This document shows positions 48,067 through 55,964 of a DNA stretch of 64,000 nucleotides, in pieces; the stretch's first letter is position 1, and the number at the start of each line of letters is the position of its first letter. The stretch lies in the NCBI GenBank assembly GCA_963740555.1, contig CAVUES010000008.1, positions 124,001 through 188,000 of the forward strand, in the 5' to 3' direction. The notes beneath the pieces are model-generated. The model was not told the origin of the DNA. It worked only from the letters and a program-made list of their open reading frames with translations, and ran no database searches. A program made the position numbers and the translations under genes. The DNA is from Mayfieldus sp963740555. GTDB taxonomy: Bacteria > Actinomycetota > Thermoleophilia > Solirubrobacterales > 70-9.

Positions 48067-48539
48067 GGTCCGTTGCCCTCCGGACCGCCGACCAGCGCCC
48101 GCTCGATCCCGTTCAAAGCCTCGTCGAGGGTATTGCGGGTCGCTCGGCGCATCATCGGCGAGCCCAGCCGCGACATCCCCCGCAACGTCTGGCGACTGGT
48201 CAGCCGCACCCGCGTCCCGCCGTCCTCCGGCCCCAGTCCGATCTCCAGCACCGAGCTGCGCAGGACGCGATCGAACGGCGTGTCTCCGAGCTGCTGCTCC
48301 CAGACATAGTGCTTCTCCTCCGCCGAGCTAAGGCAGCGGTAGTCGGCGCGTACCCCGCGGCCCTCGGCGGTCTCCAACACCTTCGTCCACTGGCTGCGCT
48401 TGCCGGCCGAGGTGCGCTCCACGTTCTCGACCCGGATCGTGCGCGGCCACCAGCGCGGAAGGTTGTATGGGTCGGAGACGAGCGACCAGACGGCGTCGGG
48501 CGACGCGTCGATCGTCCGGCGACGGCTTATTCGAGGCAC
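48063..48539 (-). CDS. SRPBCC-family (START/polyketide-cyclase-like) protein
   Basis: A 158-aa helix-grip protein: RRRTIDASPDAVWSLVSDPYNLPRWWPRTIRVENVE, VWEQQLGDTPFDRVLRSSVLEI, DGGTRVRLTSRQTLRGMSRLGSPMMRRATRNTLDEALNGI. Such proteins bind hydrophobic ligands. It is followed by, and overlaps, the ADPS-like gene by four bases, so the two are co-expressed; a ligand in lipid metabolism is plausible. Start ATG 48539. The 48540-48668 hairpin element lies directly upstream. Confidence 0.8.
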   Translation of the reverse strand: MPRISRRRTIDASPDAVWSLVSDPYNLPRWWPRTIRVENVERTSAGKRSQWTKVLETAEGRGVRADYRCLSSAEEKHYVWEQQLGDTPFDRVLRSSVLEIGLGPEDGGTRVRLTSRQTLRGMSRLGSPMMRRATRNTLDEALNGIERALVGGPEGNGP

Positions 48540-48668
48540 GACGACCCCGAGGGCGCGAAAACCAAGTCTGGCGAGAACGCAGGGAGGTCGACGAAGCGAG
48601 CGTACTTAGAACGTACGTGAGCGAGTCGACCGACCGAGGACATAGCCAGACGCAGGTTTGCAGCGCCC
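48540..48668. ncRNA. Long hairpin element, candidate structured RNA or intergenic repeat
   Basis: The gap between the MerR gene and the SRPBCC gene is filled by a large inverted repeat. AAACC (48558-48562) pairs with GGTTT (48655-48659), GTCTGGC (48566-48572) with GCCAGAC (48645-48651), GGTCGAC (48586-48592) with GTCGACC (48625-48631) and CGTAC (48601-48605) with GTACG (48613-48617), leaving a TTAGAAC loop. The whole forms a ~100-nt stem with internal loops. Either strand could be transcribed; on the reverse strand it is the 3' end of the MerR transcript. No protein frame is supported. I cannot assign it to a known RNA family. Confidence 0.5.
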
Positions 48669-49421
48669 TCAGCCGGTCAGGCGGCGGAGATCGCGTATCA
48701 GGAGAAGGTGCTTCAGGTGGCTGACGGTGGCGGCGAGGTTCTCCAGGCTCTCCACCGCGTCCTTGCGCCGCTGCGGATTGCGGGAGCGCAGCGACGCGCC
48801 GAGCAGCGTTTCGAGCAGGTTGGCCTCGCGGTCGGCCGAGGAGCGAAAGACGCGCAGGTTGCGGGCCGCGACTCCGAACCGGGCCAGCTCGTTTGCGGTG
48901 CGGACGATCTCACGGTCGGTCTCGTCGTAGACCGCGCCGCCGTCCCGTTTCTCGGAGACGATCACCCCGAAGTCCTCCAGCTCGCGGACCAGCTCCTCGC
49001 GCGCGCCGGTCTCCTCGATCAATTCTTCGACGGTGAGGTAGGCGTTGGAACTGTTGACCAGGATCGCCCGGCGCACGGAGCTGCCGGTCGGCCGATCGCC
49101 CCCCAGGTCGACGTCGCGCCCGGCCGCCAGCTCCTGCCGGATCACTCGCAGGGGCAGGAACTCGTCGCGCTGCATGCGCAGGATCGTGCGCAGCCGCTCG
49201 ACGTCCGACTGGCTGTAAAGGCGATACCCGCCGGCGGTGCGGCGCGGCGAGAGCAGCTTCTGGTTCTCCAGATAGCGGATCTTGGAGATCGAGACGTCGT
49301 CGAACTCGCTCTGCAGGATCTTGCAGACGGCGCCGATCGTCAGCGCCTTGCGCGGACGTGTGGCCGAATCGGGAACCCGCCCGCGATCGGAATCGCCTTG
49401 CATCCTTTGCCTGGTTGTCAT
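48669..49421 (-). CDS. MerR-family regulator, FtsR-like
   Basis: A 250-aa MerR protein. The N-terminal winged helix is LTIGAVCKILQSEFDDVSISKIRYLENQKLL...GGYRLYSQSDVERL, the FtsR/Rv1828-type variant with an elongated second helix. A C-terminal ~130-residue domain (NAYLTVEELIEETGAREELVRELEDFGVI) follows. In actinobacteria this protein sits beside the FHA protein GarA, and FtsR activates ftsZ in Corynebacterium. The gene follows the FHA gene without a gap (TAGATG). No effector-binding Cys is seen. Confidence 0.82.
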   Translation of the reverse strand: MTTRQRMQGDSDRGRVPDSATRPRKALTIGAVCKILQSEFDDVSISKIRYLENQKLLSPRRTAGGYRLYSQSDVERLRTILRMQRDEFLPLRVIRQELAAGRDVDLGGDRPTGSSVRRAILVNSSNAYLTVEELIEETGAREELVRELEDFGVIVSEKRDGGAVYDETDREIVRTANELARFGVAARNLRVFRSSADREANLLETLLGASLRSRNPQRRKDAVESLENLAATVSHLKHLLLIRDLRRLTG

Positions 49422-49895
49422 CTATTTCTCCAGGTAGCTGAGCTTGTACTTGCCGATCTGGATCTCGTCACCGTCCTCGAGCCGGTGCGACTCGATCCGG
49501 CGCCGGTTCACGTAGGTCCCGTTCAACGATCCGAGGTCGTCGATGTAGAGGCCGTCACGGCGCCGGACCAGCAGAGCGTGATTTCGGGAGACGGTGACGT
49601 CGTCGAGGAAGACTCCGGCGTCGGGACTGCGGCCGATGCTGACCCGGTCGTCGTCGATCGTAAAGCTCTCGCCGGCCCGGCCGCCGCCGGCCCGGATCAC
49701 CAGCGCCGCGCCCGCGCGCTCGACCACCTCGTCGATGTCCACCGGCTGCATCTCGCCGGTGTCGTCGACCGTATAGGTCATCGTGGTCGGCTCGTCACCG
49801 CCCTCGGGATGGCTGCCGAGGTAGGCGCCGCACTTCTGACAGTAGTTGGCGCCCTCGGGATTGACGAAGCCGCACTCGGGGCAGTGGACAGCCAC
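49422..49895 (-). CDS. FHA-domain protein with N-terminal zinc ribbon, GarA-like
   Basis: A 157-aa protein. Residues 4-22 form a zinc ribbon (HCPECGFVNPEGANYCQKCG). Then comes a Thr-rich segment EPTTMTYTVDDTGE, comparable in position to the phospho-acceptor ETT motif of GarA/OdhI, and an FHA domain (about 62-155) with GRSPDAGVFLDDVTVSRNHALL and DLGSLNGTYVNRRRI. GarA binds and inhibits 2-oxoglutarate enzymes after release by Ser/Thr kinases. The extra zinc ribbon is typical of Thermoleophilia-type versions as far as I recall (uncertain). Co-transcribed with the MerR gene. Confidence 0.87.
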   Translation of the reverse strand: MAVHCPECGFVNPEGANYCQKCGAYLGSHPEGGDEPTTMTYTVDDTGEMQPVDIDEVVERAGAALVIRAGGGRAGESFTIDDDRVSIGRSPDAGVFLDDVTVSRNHALLVRRRDGLYIDDLGSLNGTYVNRRRIESHRLEDGDEIQIGKYKLSYLEK

Positions 49896-49909
49896 TGGCC
49901 TCCCCCGGG

Positions 49910-50179
49910 TTAGGAGGCGTCCTTGGGCTTGACCGGGCTCTGGGCCTTGCCCGCAAGGATCTCAGTGAGCTGGCGCACGTCGTCTCCCGAGATCAGCGAA
50001 TCGCCGCGCTCCCGCTTCTGGCGCAAGCGATTGACGAGCTCGGCGCGCAGAATGTCGATCTTGCCGTGCAGCACGCGGCGCCGGTAGGAGATCTCCTGCT
50101 CTTCCTCTGTGAGGCTCTCGATTAGGTCCTTCAGCTCACTGTCGTTGAGCGAGCCGAGGTCGGGAAAGGTTTCCTCCAT
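49910..50179 (-). CDS. RsiG-like helical protein with variant c-di-GMP motif
   Basis: An 89-aa, mostly helical protein. It matches the c-di-GMP-binding pattern of the anti-sigma factor RsiG, E-x3-S-x2-R-x3-Q-x3-D, with one change: Glu27, Ser31, Arg34, His38 (in place of Gln) and Asp42. Streptomyces RsiG has two motif copies in one coiled coil; the ancestral form in Rubrobacter has one copy and dimerises, like this protein. Start ATG 50179, with TATACT six bases before it and TTGAAG 16 bp further upstream. The open frame to 50206 is rejected because it covers that promoter. The cognate sigma factor is not in the window. The FHA gene follows it. Confidence 0.68.
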   Translation of the reverse strand: MEETFPDLGSLNDSELKDLIESLTEEEQEISYRRRVLHGKIDILRAELVNRLRQKRERGDSLISGDDVRQLTEILAGKAQSPVKPKDAS

Positions 50180-50185
50180 GCGGCG

Positions 50186-50213
50186 AGTATATGCCCAATC
50201 TCTCAAGCTTCAA
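50186..50213 (-). promoter_or_regulatory. Leaderless-type promoter of the RsiG-like gene
   Basis: On the reverse strand TTGAAG (50213-50208), a 16-bp spacer and TATACT (50191-50186) lie six bases before the ATG at 50179. This is the best match to a sigma-A consensus among the leaderless-type starts in the window. It could also drive the FHA and MerR genes downstream. Confidence 0.68.
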
Positions 50214-50228
50214 GTGAGGGTTGAAGGT

Positions 50229-50921
50229 TTATGAAGAATGGGCGCGAGGTTGCGAGCTGTCGCCTGGCCCACGCAAGTCGCGAATCCCCATCCTCATGTA
50301 CAGCCCCGTGGCCAGCAGTCCGGCGATCACCCCGACGACGAGCAGCGCCTTCGGGACCCACCCGGCGGACACCATGGCGAAGAACATCGAGCCCATGACC
50401 GGGAACACCGCGGCTCGCCCCAGCCAGTTGATCTCGAGCTCGATCCCACGCCGCAAAGCGATCTGGGCAAGCGCCAGGGTGACCAGCTCGCGGCCCGCCA
50501 GCACGGCCAGGGCCCAGCGTGGCAAGAGATGGAAATGCCAGCAGACCGCGGCGCCGGAGAGGATCGTCAGCCGGTCGACGACCGGGTCCAGCAGCGCCCC
50601 CATGCGGCTGTACTGGCCGGTCGCCCGGGCGAGCAGGCCGTCGAGGTAGTCGCCGGCGGCGATCAGCCAGAACAGGATCGCGGCCGGGGCGCTTCGGCCA
50701 TCGCCCGAGTCGAATGCGAGATACAGAAAGACCGGGATCGCGGCCAGCCTCGCGTAGCCGACCAGGTTGGGGATCGTCAGCGGGTGAAGCGGTTGACCGG
50801 GACGGGTGGCGGACGGGGCAGGCGCGGTTCGGTCGAGGCCGAGCAGCCTTCGCAGGCGCCCAGTGCCGAACGGAGCCGTCTCGCTCACCGAATCAACACC
50901 CCCACCAGCCTGACGCCTCAC
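50229..50921 (-). CDS. pgsA: CDP-alcohol phosphatidyltransferase, PgsA-like
   Basis: A 230-aa membrane enzyme. The CDP-alcohol motif GDYLDGLLARATGQYSRMGALLDPVVDR fits D-x2-DG-x2-AR-x8-G-x3-D-x3-D exactly. About five TM helices. It should make phosphatidylglycerol phosphate or a related phospholipid from CDP-diacylglycerol. Position next to the RsiG-like, FHA and MerR genes matches the conserved actinobacterial order around pgsA2/garA. The N-terminal ~45 residues (GTG 50921) are extra and low in similarity; a start at GTG 50888 is possible. A GC-rich hairpin lies just upstream at 50926-50940. Confidence 0.87.
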   Translation of the reverse strand: MRRQAGGGVDSVSETAPFGTGRLRRLLGLDRTAPAPSATRPGQPLHPLTIPNLVGYARLAAIPVFLYLAFDSGDGRSAPAAILFWLIAAGDYLDGLLARATGQYSRMGALLDPVVDRLTILSGAAVCWHFHLLPRWALAVLAGRELVTLALAQIALRRGIELEINWLGRAAVFPVMGSMFFAMVSAGWVPKALLVVGVIAGLLATGLYMRMGIRDLRGPGDSSQPRAHSS

Positions 50922-50925
50922 AATC

Positions 50926-50940
50926 GGGGGCTGCGCCCCC
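50926..50940 (-). terminator. GC-rich hairpin between proS and pgsA
   Basis: GGGGGC (50926-50931), loop TGC and GCCCCC (50935-50940) form a perfect 6-bp stem. It lies 15 nt past the proS stop on the reverse strand and 5 nt before the pgsA start. No U-run follows, so termination is uncertain; it may also reduce pgsA translation or be neutral. Confidence 0.4.
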
Positions 50941-50954
50941 TCTGCTCGACGCCA

Positions 50955-51479
50955 TCACAATTCTTCGAGAATCTCGCGCGCGCCGGCGGCCGCCTCGCCC
51001 ACCGCGAGCTTGTGCTCCTCGCCGCTGCGTCGCACCTGCGCTTCGATCATCCCCTCGGCCAGGCCACGCCTTCCGGCGACCAGGCGCAACGGGCAGCCGA
51101 GCAGCTCGGCGTCGGTCAGCTTCTCCCCCGGCCCCGCGTCGCGGTCGTCGTAGATCACGTCGACCCCGGCCTCGCGAAGCTCGTCGTAGAGGCGATCCGC
51201 CGCGTCGCGCTCGGGCTCGTCGGCCTTCGCCAGCGAGACGAGGTGCATCCCCCAGGGCGAGATCGCGCGCGGCCAGACGATCCCCTTCTCGTCGGCGCCC
51301 TGTTCGATCGCCGCCGCGATCACCCGCGCCGGCCCGATCCCGTAGCTCCCCATGACGATCGGCCGCTCGGTCCCGCCTTCGTCGAGGTAATTGGCGCCGA
51401 GAACGTCCGAGTAGCGGGTCCCGAGCTTGAAGATGTTTGCCGACTTCAATCGCCCGCTCGATCTCGATCTCGCCGCCAC
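50955..51479 (-). CDS. proS: Proline--tRNA ligase, C-terminal part (frameshifted)
   Basis: Frame carrying the second part of ProRS. From residue ~15 it reads ANIFKLGTRYSDVLGANYLD, VMGSYGIGPARVIAAAIEQ (class II motif 3) and the anticodon-binding domain (PWGMHLVSLAK..., DRDAGPGEKLTDAELLGCPLRLVAG). The first few residues after GTG 51479 are out of frame and not ProRS-like. A one-base difference at the AAA run (forward TTT 51436-51438) joins it to the middle piece, and another at 51494-51496 joins that to the N-terminal part. As one gene the product would be about 560 aa, normal for a bacterial-type ProRS. See the finding for interpretation. Confidence 0.82.
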   Translation of the reverse strand: MAARSRSSGRLKSANIFKLGTRYSDVLGANYLDEGGTERPIVMGSYGIGPARVIAAAIEQGADEKGIVWPRAISPWGMHLVSLAKADEPERDAADRLYDELREAGVDVIYDDRDAGPGEKLTDAELLGCPLRLVAGRRGLAEGMIEAQVRRSGEEHKLAVGEAAAGAREILEEL

Positions 51480-52639
51480 CTGGGGCGGTGTCGCCCGGGC
51501 TCGACCCTGCGCACGTCGACCTCCTCGAAGTCGAAGTCGCGCCCGGGCCGCACCCCGCGCAGGTGGGCGTCCGGCTTGTTCGCCCCGGCGACGAACGACT
51601 CGCCATCGATCGCCGCGTCCTTGAGCACCGGCACTCCGGCACCGGCCGGGCCCACGTATCCGACCGGGCCGATCTCGGCCGCGATCTCCTCCTCGCGTGC
51701 CGGACGCAGCCCGGCGCCGAGCGCGTTTCGCAGCTTCACCTCGTTGAGCTGATGATCGCCGCGGACGAGGACCATCACCATCCCGCGCTCCTCGACCATC
51801 ACGGGCATCGCCTTCAGCAGCGCCCCCGGCGCCACACCGAAGGAATCCGAGACCTGCTCGACCGTGGTCAGGCCGGGGGTCGAGACCTCCTCCGGCGCAT
51901 CCATCGCGGGCGGCAGCTCGACTGTCTGCGGCTCGGCGGAGGCGATCTCCATGTTGGCCGCATAGCCGGGCGCCAGCGCCACCTCGTCCTCGCCGGCCGC
52001 GCAGGGCGCCATGTACTCGTGGGCGCCGCTTCCACCCATCATCCCGACGTCGCCCTCGACCCTGTACCAGCGCAGACCGCTGCGGTCGAAGATCCGATCG
52101 TAGGCCTCGATGTGAAGCTCGTAGCTGCGGTCGAGGCCCTCGAAGTCGCGATCGAAGCTGTAGGAGTCCTTCATCACGAACTCGCGCGTGCGAAGCACGC
52201 CCGCCCGCGGCCGCGCCTCGTCCCGCTCCTTGATCTGGATGTGGTAGAGGATCTTCGGCAGCTCGCGGTAGGAGCGGATCTCACCCGCGACGTGGAAAGT
52301 GAGGTTCTCCTCGTGGGTCAACGCGAGGACCAGCTCGGAGCCCTTGCGGTCCTTGAGCTTGAACAGCTCCTCGATCTCATAGCGCCCGGTCCGCTTCCAG
52401 AGCTCGGCCGGCTGCATGACGGGCATCAGCATCTCCTGGGCACCGATCGCGTCCATCTCCTCGCGGATGATCGCCTCGACCTTGCGGTGCGCCCTCCAAC
52501 CGGCCGGCAGGAAGGTCCAGAGGCCGGCCCCGAGCTGGCGGATCAGCCCCGCGCGCACCATCAGCTTGTGGGAGATCGCCTCGGCGTCGGCGGGAGCCTC
52601 CTTGAGGGTGGGCCAGAAAAGCTCCGTGGCGCGGGACAT
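51446..52639 (-). CDS. proS: Proline--tRNA ligase, N-terminal part (frameshifted)
   Basis: A 397-aa frame with the first two thirds of class II ProRS: MSRATELFWPTLKEAPADAE, motif 1 (QLGAGLWTFLPAGWRAHRKVEAIIREEMD), motif 2 (GVLRTREFVMKDSYSFD) and the editing domain (about 220-370, SFGVAPGALLKAMPVMVEE...). Similarity continues to VDVRRVEPG, after which the frame becomes RHRPRWRRDRDRAGD because of an extra base at the C run 51494-51496. Start ATG 52639, eight bases after TACCGT on the reverse strand. ProRS charges tRNA-Pro with proline and is essential, so this is either a sequence error or needs a second copy. Confidence 0.87.
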   Translation of the reverse strand: MSRATELFWPTLKEAPADAEAISHKLMVRAGLIRQLGAGLWTFLPAGWRAHRKVEAIIREEMDAIGAQEMLMPVMQPAELWKRTGRYEIEELFKLKDRKGSELVLALTHEENLTFHVAGEIRSYRELPKILYHIQIKERDEARPRAGVLRTREFVMKDSYSFDRDFEGLDRSYELHIEAYDRIFDRSGLRWYRVEGDVGMMGGSGAHEYMAPCAAGEDEVALAPGYAANMEIASAEPQTVELPPAMDAPEEVSTPGLTTVEQVSDSFGVAPGALLKAMPVMVEERGMVMVLVRGDHQLNEVKLRNALGAGLRPAREEEIAAEIGPVGYVGPAGAGVPVLKDAAIDGESFVAGANKPDAHLRGVRPGRDFDFEEVDVRRVEPGRHRPRWRRDRDRAGD

Positions 52640-52764
52640 GGCGCCGTACGGTAACTGCCAGAGCCGCCGCCGAGCAGCGCGTGCTAGACATCACGGCGGG
52701 CAGGGAGCCCCGGCCGGCCGCGGCGCAGCCGAAGCGTTTGGATCGCGGACGGGTTTTAGCCTCG

Positions 52765-54255
52765 ATGAGCGCACAGCAAGGGCAGACGAGCACGGCGATC
52801 CGCATCGTCCTGGTCGGTGCGCTTCTCGGCTTGCTGCTCGCCGCCCCGACCCGAGCCGCGGCGTCCCCGGACCAGTTCACTGTTCTCGATCCGACCCCTT
52901 CGCTGCTCAACGGCGAGAGCTCCGCCCGCCGCTCGGACATCCTCGACCGGCTGCAGGCGCTGGGCGTGGACTCGGTGCGAATCCAGGTTCAGTGGCGCGT
53001 CCTCGCCCCCACTCCAAACAGCTTCAGCAAGCCGTTCGACTTTGACGGCTCAGACCCGGGCGACTACCCGCTCCACAGCTTCGACGTTCTCGACAGCATC
53101 GTCCGCGGGGTCGTGCAACGGGGCATGAAGCCGTTGCTGGTGCCGACCGGGCCGATACCGATTTGGGCGAGCTCCACCAGGCGCGGCAGCCTCTTCGATC
53201 CCGAACCCAGCGAGTTCGGGGATTTCGTGCACGCCCTCGGCCAGCGATACGACGGGACCTGCGTCCCACCCCGATGCGGGCCCGGGCCGGCCAGCGACGC
53301 GCTTCCGCGGGTCGATCAGTGGTCGGTCTACAACGAGCCCAACCTGAAGACATTCCTTCGTCCGCAGCGAAACAGCGCTGGCCGCACCGTCTCGGGCCTC
53401 ATCTACCGGCGCCTTTTCCTGGCCGCGCAGCAGGCCCTCGCCGACAGCGGACACAAGGAGGACCTGCTGCTGATTGGCGAGACCGCACCGAGCCGGGGAA
53501 GCGCCTCGACCACGCCGCTGAAGTTCCTGCGCCAGGTCTTCTGCCTCTCTCGCCACTACGTTCTCGTGCGCGATTGCCAGCCGATCGTGGCCGACGGCTG
53601 GGCCCACCATCCCTACAACCCCCGCATTCCCCCTTGGGAGGCGCCAAAGCAGGCCCACATCTCGATCATCTCGATCGGCTCCATAGGTCGGCTGGTCAAA
53701 GCCCTGCGGCTGGCTGCGCGAGCCGGGGCGACGGCCGGACGGCTGCCGGCCTACGTGACCGAGTACGGAATCGAGAGCTACCCGCAGGGCAGGTTCGGGG
53801 TCAGCCCGCAGAGACAGGCGGAGTTCCTCGGTATCGCCGAGTACCTGCTCTACCGCAACCCTTGGGTGAGGTCGTTTGCCCAGTACCTGCTCGACGACGA
53901 TCGAAATCCGCGCCAGCTGCTCTCCTTCCAGACCGGGCTCCGTTTCGCCAGCGGCTTTCCGAAACCCTCCTATGACGCCTTTCCGGTCACCCTGGTCGCG
54001 CGGCACCGAAAGCAAGGCGGGGTCGAGATCTGGGTCCACGTGCGACCCGGCGAGGGCCCATACCAGGTGCAGATTCGCTACCGAGACGGGAACGCGGGCG
54101 CCGGTCAAACGCTCACCGACGTTCAGACCAACGCCGACGGCTACTTCCACTTCGGCGCCTCCTTTGCGCAAGGCCGCGAGTGGCAGGCGACCTGCGTGCT
54201 GCCCAACGGGGCCGTGCTCCAAGGCCCCTTTATCCGCTCCTACCGCTTTGATTAG
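52765..54255 (+). CDS. Secreted clan GH-A glycosidase-like protein, tandem copy 1
   Basis: A 496-aa protein with a signal peptide (IRIVLVGALLGLLLAAPTRAAA) and a (beta/alpha)8 domain like GH5/GH39 enzymes. The putative acid/base is Glu191 in WSVYNEPN and the nucleophile Glu333 in VTEYGIES. A Cys-containing loop VPPRCGPGPA follows strand 4. The C-terminal ~100 residues (VEIWVHVRPGEGPYQVQIRY...GYFHFGASFAQG...GPFIRSYRF) form a small beta-sandwich found in all three tandem copies. Start ATG 52765; the open frame begins at 52681. Extracellular polysaccharide or glycoside is the expected substrate. Not co-transcribed with proS, which is divergent. Confidence 0.82.
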   Translation: MSAQQGQTSTAIRIVLVGALLGLLLAAPTRAAASPDQFTVLDPTPSLLNGESSARRSDILDRLQALGVDSVRIQVQWRVLAPTPNSFSKPFDFDGSDPGDYPLHSFDVLDSIVRGVVQRGMKPLLVPTGPIPIWASSTRRGSLFDPEPSEFGDFVHALGQRYDGTCVPPRCGPGPASDALPRVDQWSVYNEPNLKTFLRPQRNSAGRTVSGLIYRRLFLAAQQALADSGHKEDLLLIGETAPSRGSASTTPLKFLRQVFCLSRHYVLVRDCQPIVADGWAHHPYNPRIPPWEAPKQAHISIISIGSIGRLVKALRLAARAGATAGRLPAYVTEYGIESYPQGRFGVSPQRQAEFLGIAEYLLYRNPWVRSFAQYLLDDDRNPRQLLSFQTGLRFASGFPKPSYDAFPVTLVARHRKQGGVEIWVHVRPGEGPYQVQIRYRDGNAGAGQTLTDVQTNADGYFHFGASFAQGREWQATCVLPNGAVLQGPFIRSYRFD

Positions 54256-54382
54256 GCGCGGATCGCGCCCCTGTGGCCCTCGCGCCCGGAAGGTTTGCTA
54301 GAAAGCCCGCTTCGCCCGCGGGCCCATCCGGTGCGACGAACCGGGGCCGAAACTTCTCGGCGACTGACAGGTTTCTTCTGCG

Positions 54383-55879
54383 ATGCGCACAGCCACTTCG
54401 CAACGAACTCGAACGTCCGCAAGCCGAATCCTCGGCCGGGGGCGCCTGCTTGGCCTTGCAAGCGCGATCGCTGTCGCGGCCTCGCTTGCCGCGGCGCCGC
54501 CGGCCTCGGCGTCACGCAGCGAGACGACGCTCTTCGACCTCGGCGGCGTTGCGCTCGACATCCCCGCCGAACAGCAGGCCGCCGAGCTGGACCAATTGAA
54601 GGACTTCGGCGTCGACACCGTGAGGGTGATCGTCTCCTGGCGCGAGATCGCACCCGAGCCCAATTCCCCCACCAAGCCGGTCTTCGACGCAACCGATCCG
54701 GCCGCCTACCCGGCGCAGAGCTGGACCGCTCTCGACGACCTCGTACAGGGGGCCCGATCGCGTGGCATGAGCGTCCTGCTCACCCCCAACACCCCGGTCC
54801 CGAATTGGGCCAGCTCCTCGCACGACCAGCTCACCGACCCCAACCCGACCGACTTCCAGCAGTTCGTGCAGGCGCTCGGCACCCGCTACAGCGGCAGCTA
54901 CTCTCCGCCCCCGGTCCTGCCCACCGATCCGCCGAATCCGGTCCTGCCGCGGGTCGACCACTGGTCGGTCCTCAACGAGCCGAACCTGACCCTGTTCCTG
55001 AAGCCTCAGCTGCGGCACGGCAAGTCGGTATCGGGGCGGATGTATCGCGATCTCTTCCTCGCCGCTCAAAAGGGGCTCGAAGCGTCCGGCCACGCCAGCG
55101 ACCAGCTGCTGATCGGCGAGACATCGCCGGGACCCGGGCGCCGTGGCACCGATCCGATCACCTTCCTGCGTGGAGTCTTCTGCCTCAACCCCAAGTTCAA
55201 GCGCATTGGCGGCTGCGCACCGATCGACGCCGACGGCTGGGCACAGCACCCGTACGACCCGTTCGACGCCCCCTTCGAGACCTCGCACAACCTGATCAAC
55301 CTGGCGACGATCTCCGACCTCGAGACGGCGCTGAAGAAGGCCCGCGCCGCCAGGGCGACCCGGGGCAGGCTGCCGGTCTACGTCACCGAGTACGGCGTCG
55401 AGAGCGTGCCCGACCGCAGATTCGGAGTCAGCCAGCTCCAGCAGGCCGAGTACATCGCGATCTCGGAGTACCTGATGTACCGCGACCCGAACATCCGCAG
55501 CTTCGGGCAATACCTGCTCCAGGACGATCCCGGCCACGCGCAGGTGAACTTCCAGACCGGCCTTCGCTTCGCCGACGGCCGCAAGAAGCTCTCCTACGCC
55601 AGCTTCCCGATCGCGCTCGTGGCCCAGCGTCCCAGCGAGAAGCGCAACAAGGTCAGGATCTGGGGCCACGTGCGGCCCCACAGCGGCCCGTTCAGGGTGA
55701 CCGTGAAGTCGAGGGGCCCCGGCGCCGCACACACGCTGAAGACCGTCCACACAAGCGCCGCCGGCTACTTCCAATTCAGCACCACCTTCCGCAAGGGGCG
55801 CCGGTACAGTGCCTCGACCCGTCTCCCCGACGGGACCGAGCTGGCCGGTCCATTCGTGCGCGTCTACGTCTTCAAGTGA
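54383..55879 (+). CDS. Secreted clan GH-A glycosidase-like protein, tandem copy 2
   Basis: A 498-aa paralogue with signal peptide (GRLLGLASAIAVAASLAAAPPASA). Acid/base candidate Glu199 in VLNEPNLT, nucleophile Glu336 in YVTEYGVES. Same order of segments as copy 1: TPNTPVPNWASS, RMYRDLFLAAQKGL, IGETSPG, FLRGVFCLN, DGWAQHPYDP, and the C-terminal beta-sandwich (VRIWGHVRPHSGPFRVTVKSRG, GPFVRVYVF). Both catalytic Glu are retained in all three copies, so none looks like a dead duplicate. A 127-bp gap separates it from copy 1; no strong promoter was recognised there. Confidence 0.82.
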   Translation: MRTATSQRTRTSASRILGRGRLLGLASAIAVAASLAAAPPASASRSETTLFDLGGVALDIPAEQQAAELDQLKDFGVDTVRVIVSWREIAPEPNSPTKPVFDATDPAAYPAQSWTALDDLVQGARSRGMSVLLTPNTPVPNWASSSHDQLTDPNPTDFQQFVQALGTRYSGSYSPPPVLPTDPPNPVLPRVDHWSVLNEPNLTLFLKPQLRHGKSVSGRMYRDLFLAAQKGLEASGHASDQLLIGETSPGPGRRGTDPITFLRGVFCLNPKFKRIGGCAPIDADGWAQHPYDPFDAPFETSHNLINLATISDLETALKKARAARATRGRLPVYVTEYGVESVPDRRFGVSQLQQAEYIAISEYLMYRDPNIRSFGQYLLQDDPGHAQVNFQTGLRFADGRKKLSYASFPIALVAQRPSEKRNKVRIWGHVRPHSGPFRVTVKSRGPGAAHTLKTVHTSAAGYFQFSTTFRKGRRYSASTRLPDGTELAGPFVRVYVFK

Positions 55880-55964
55880 TCATCAGAGAGCCCGCGAGGA
55901 CGCCGCCTGACGGCCTCCGGCGCCGCGAACGTGCGCGCGGGTTGTCGGATGGTCACTGAGTGAC

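Noticed and set aside
54295..55959. 554-aa frame overlapping glycosidase copy 2
   Set aside because: Other-frame shadow; Arg/Pro-rich composition and no NEPN/TEYG motifs.
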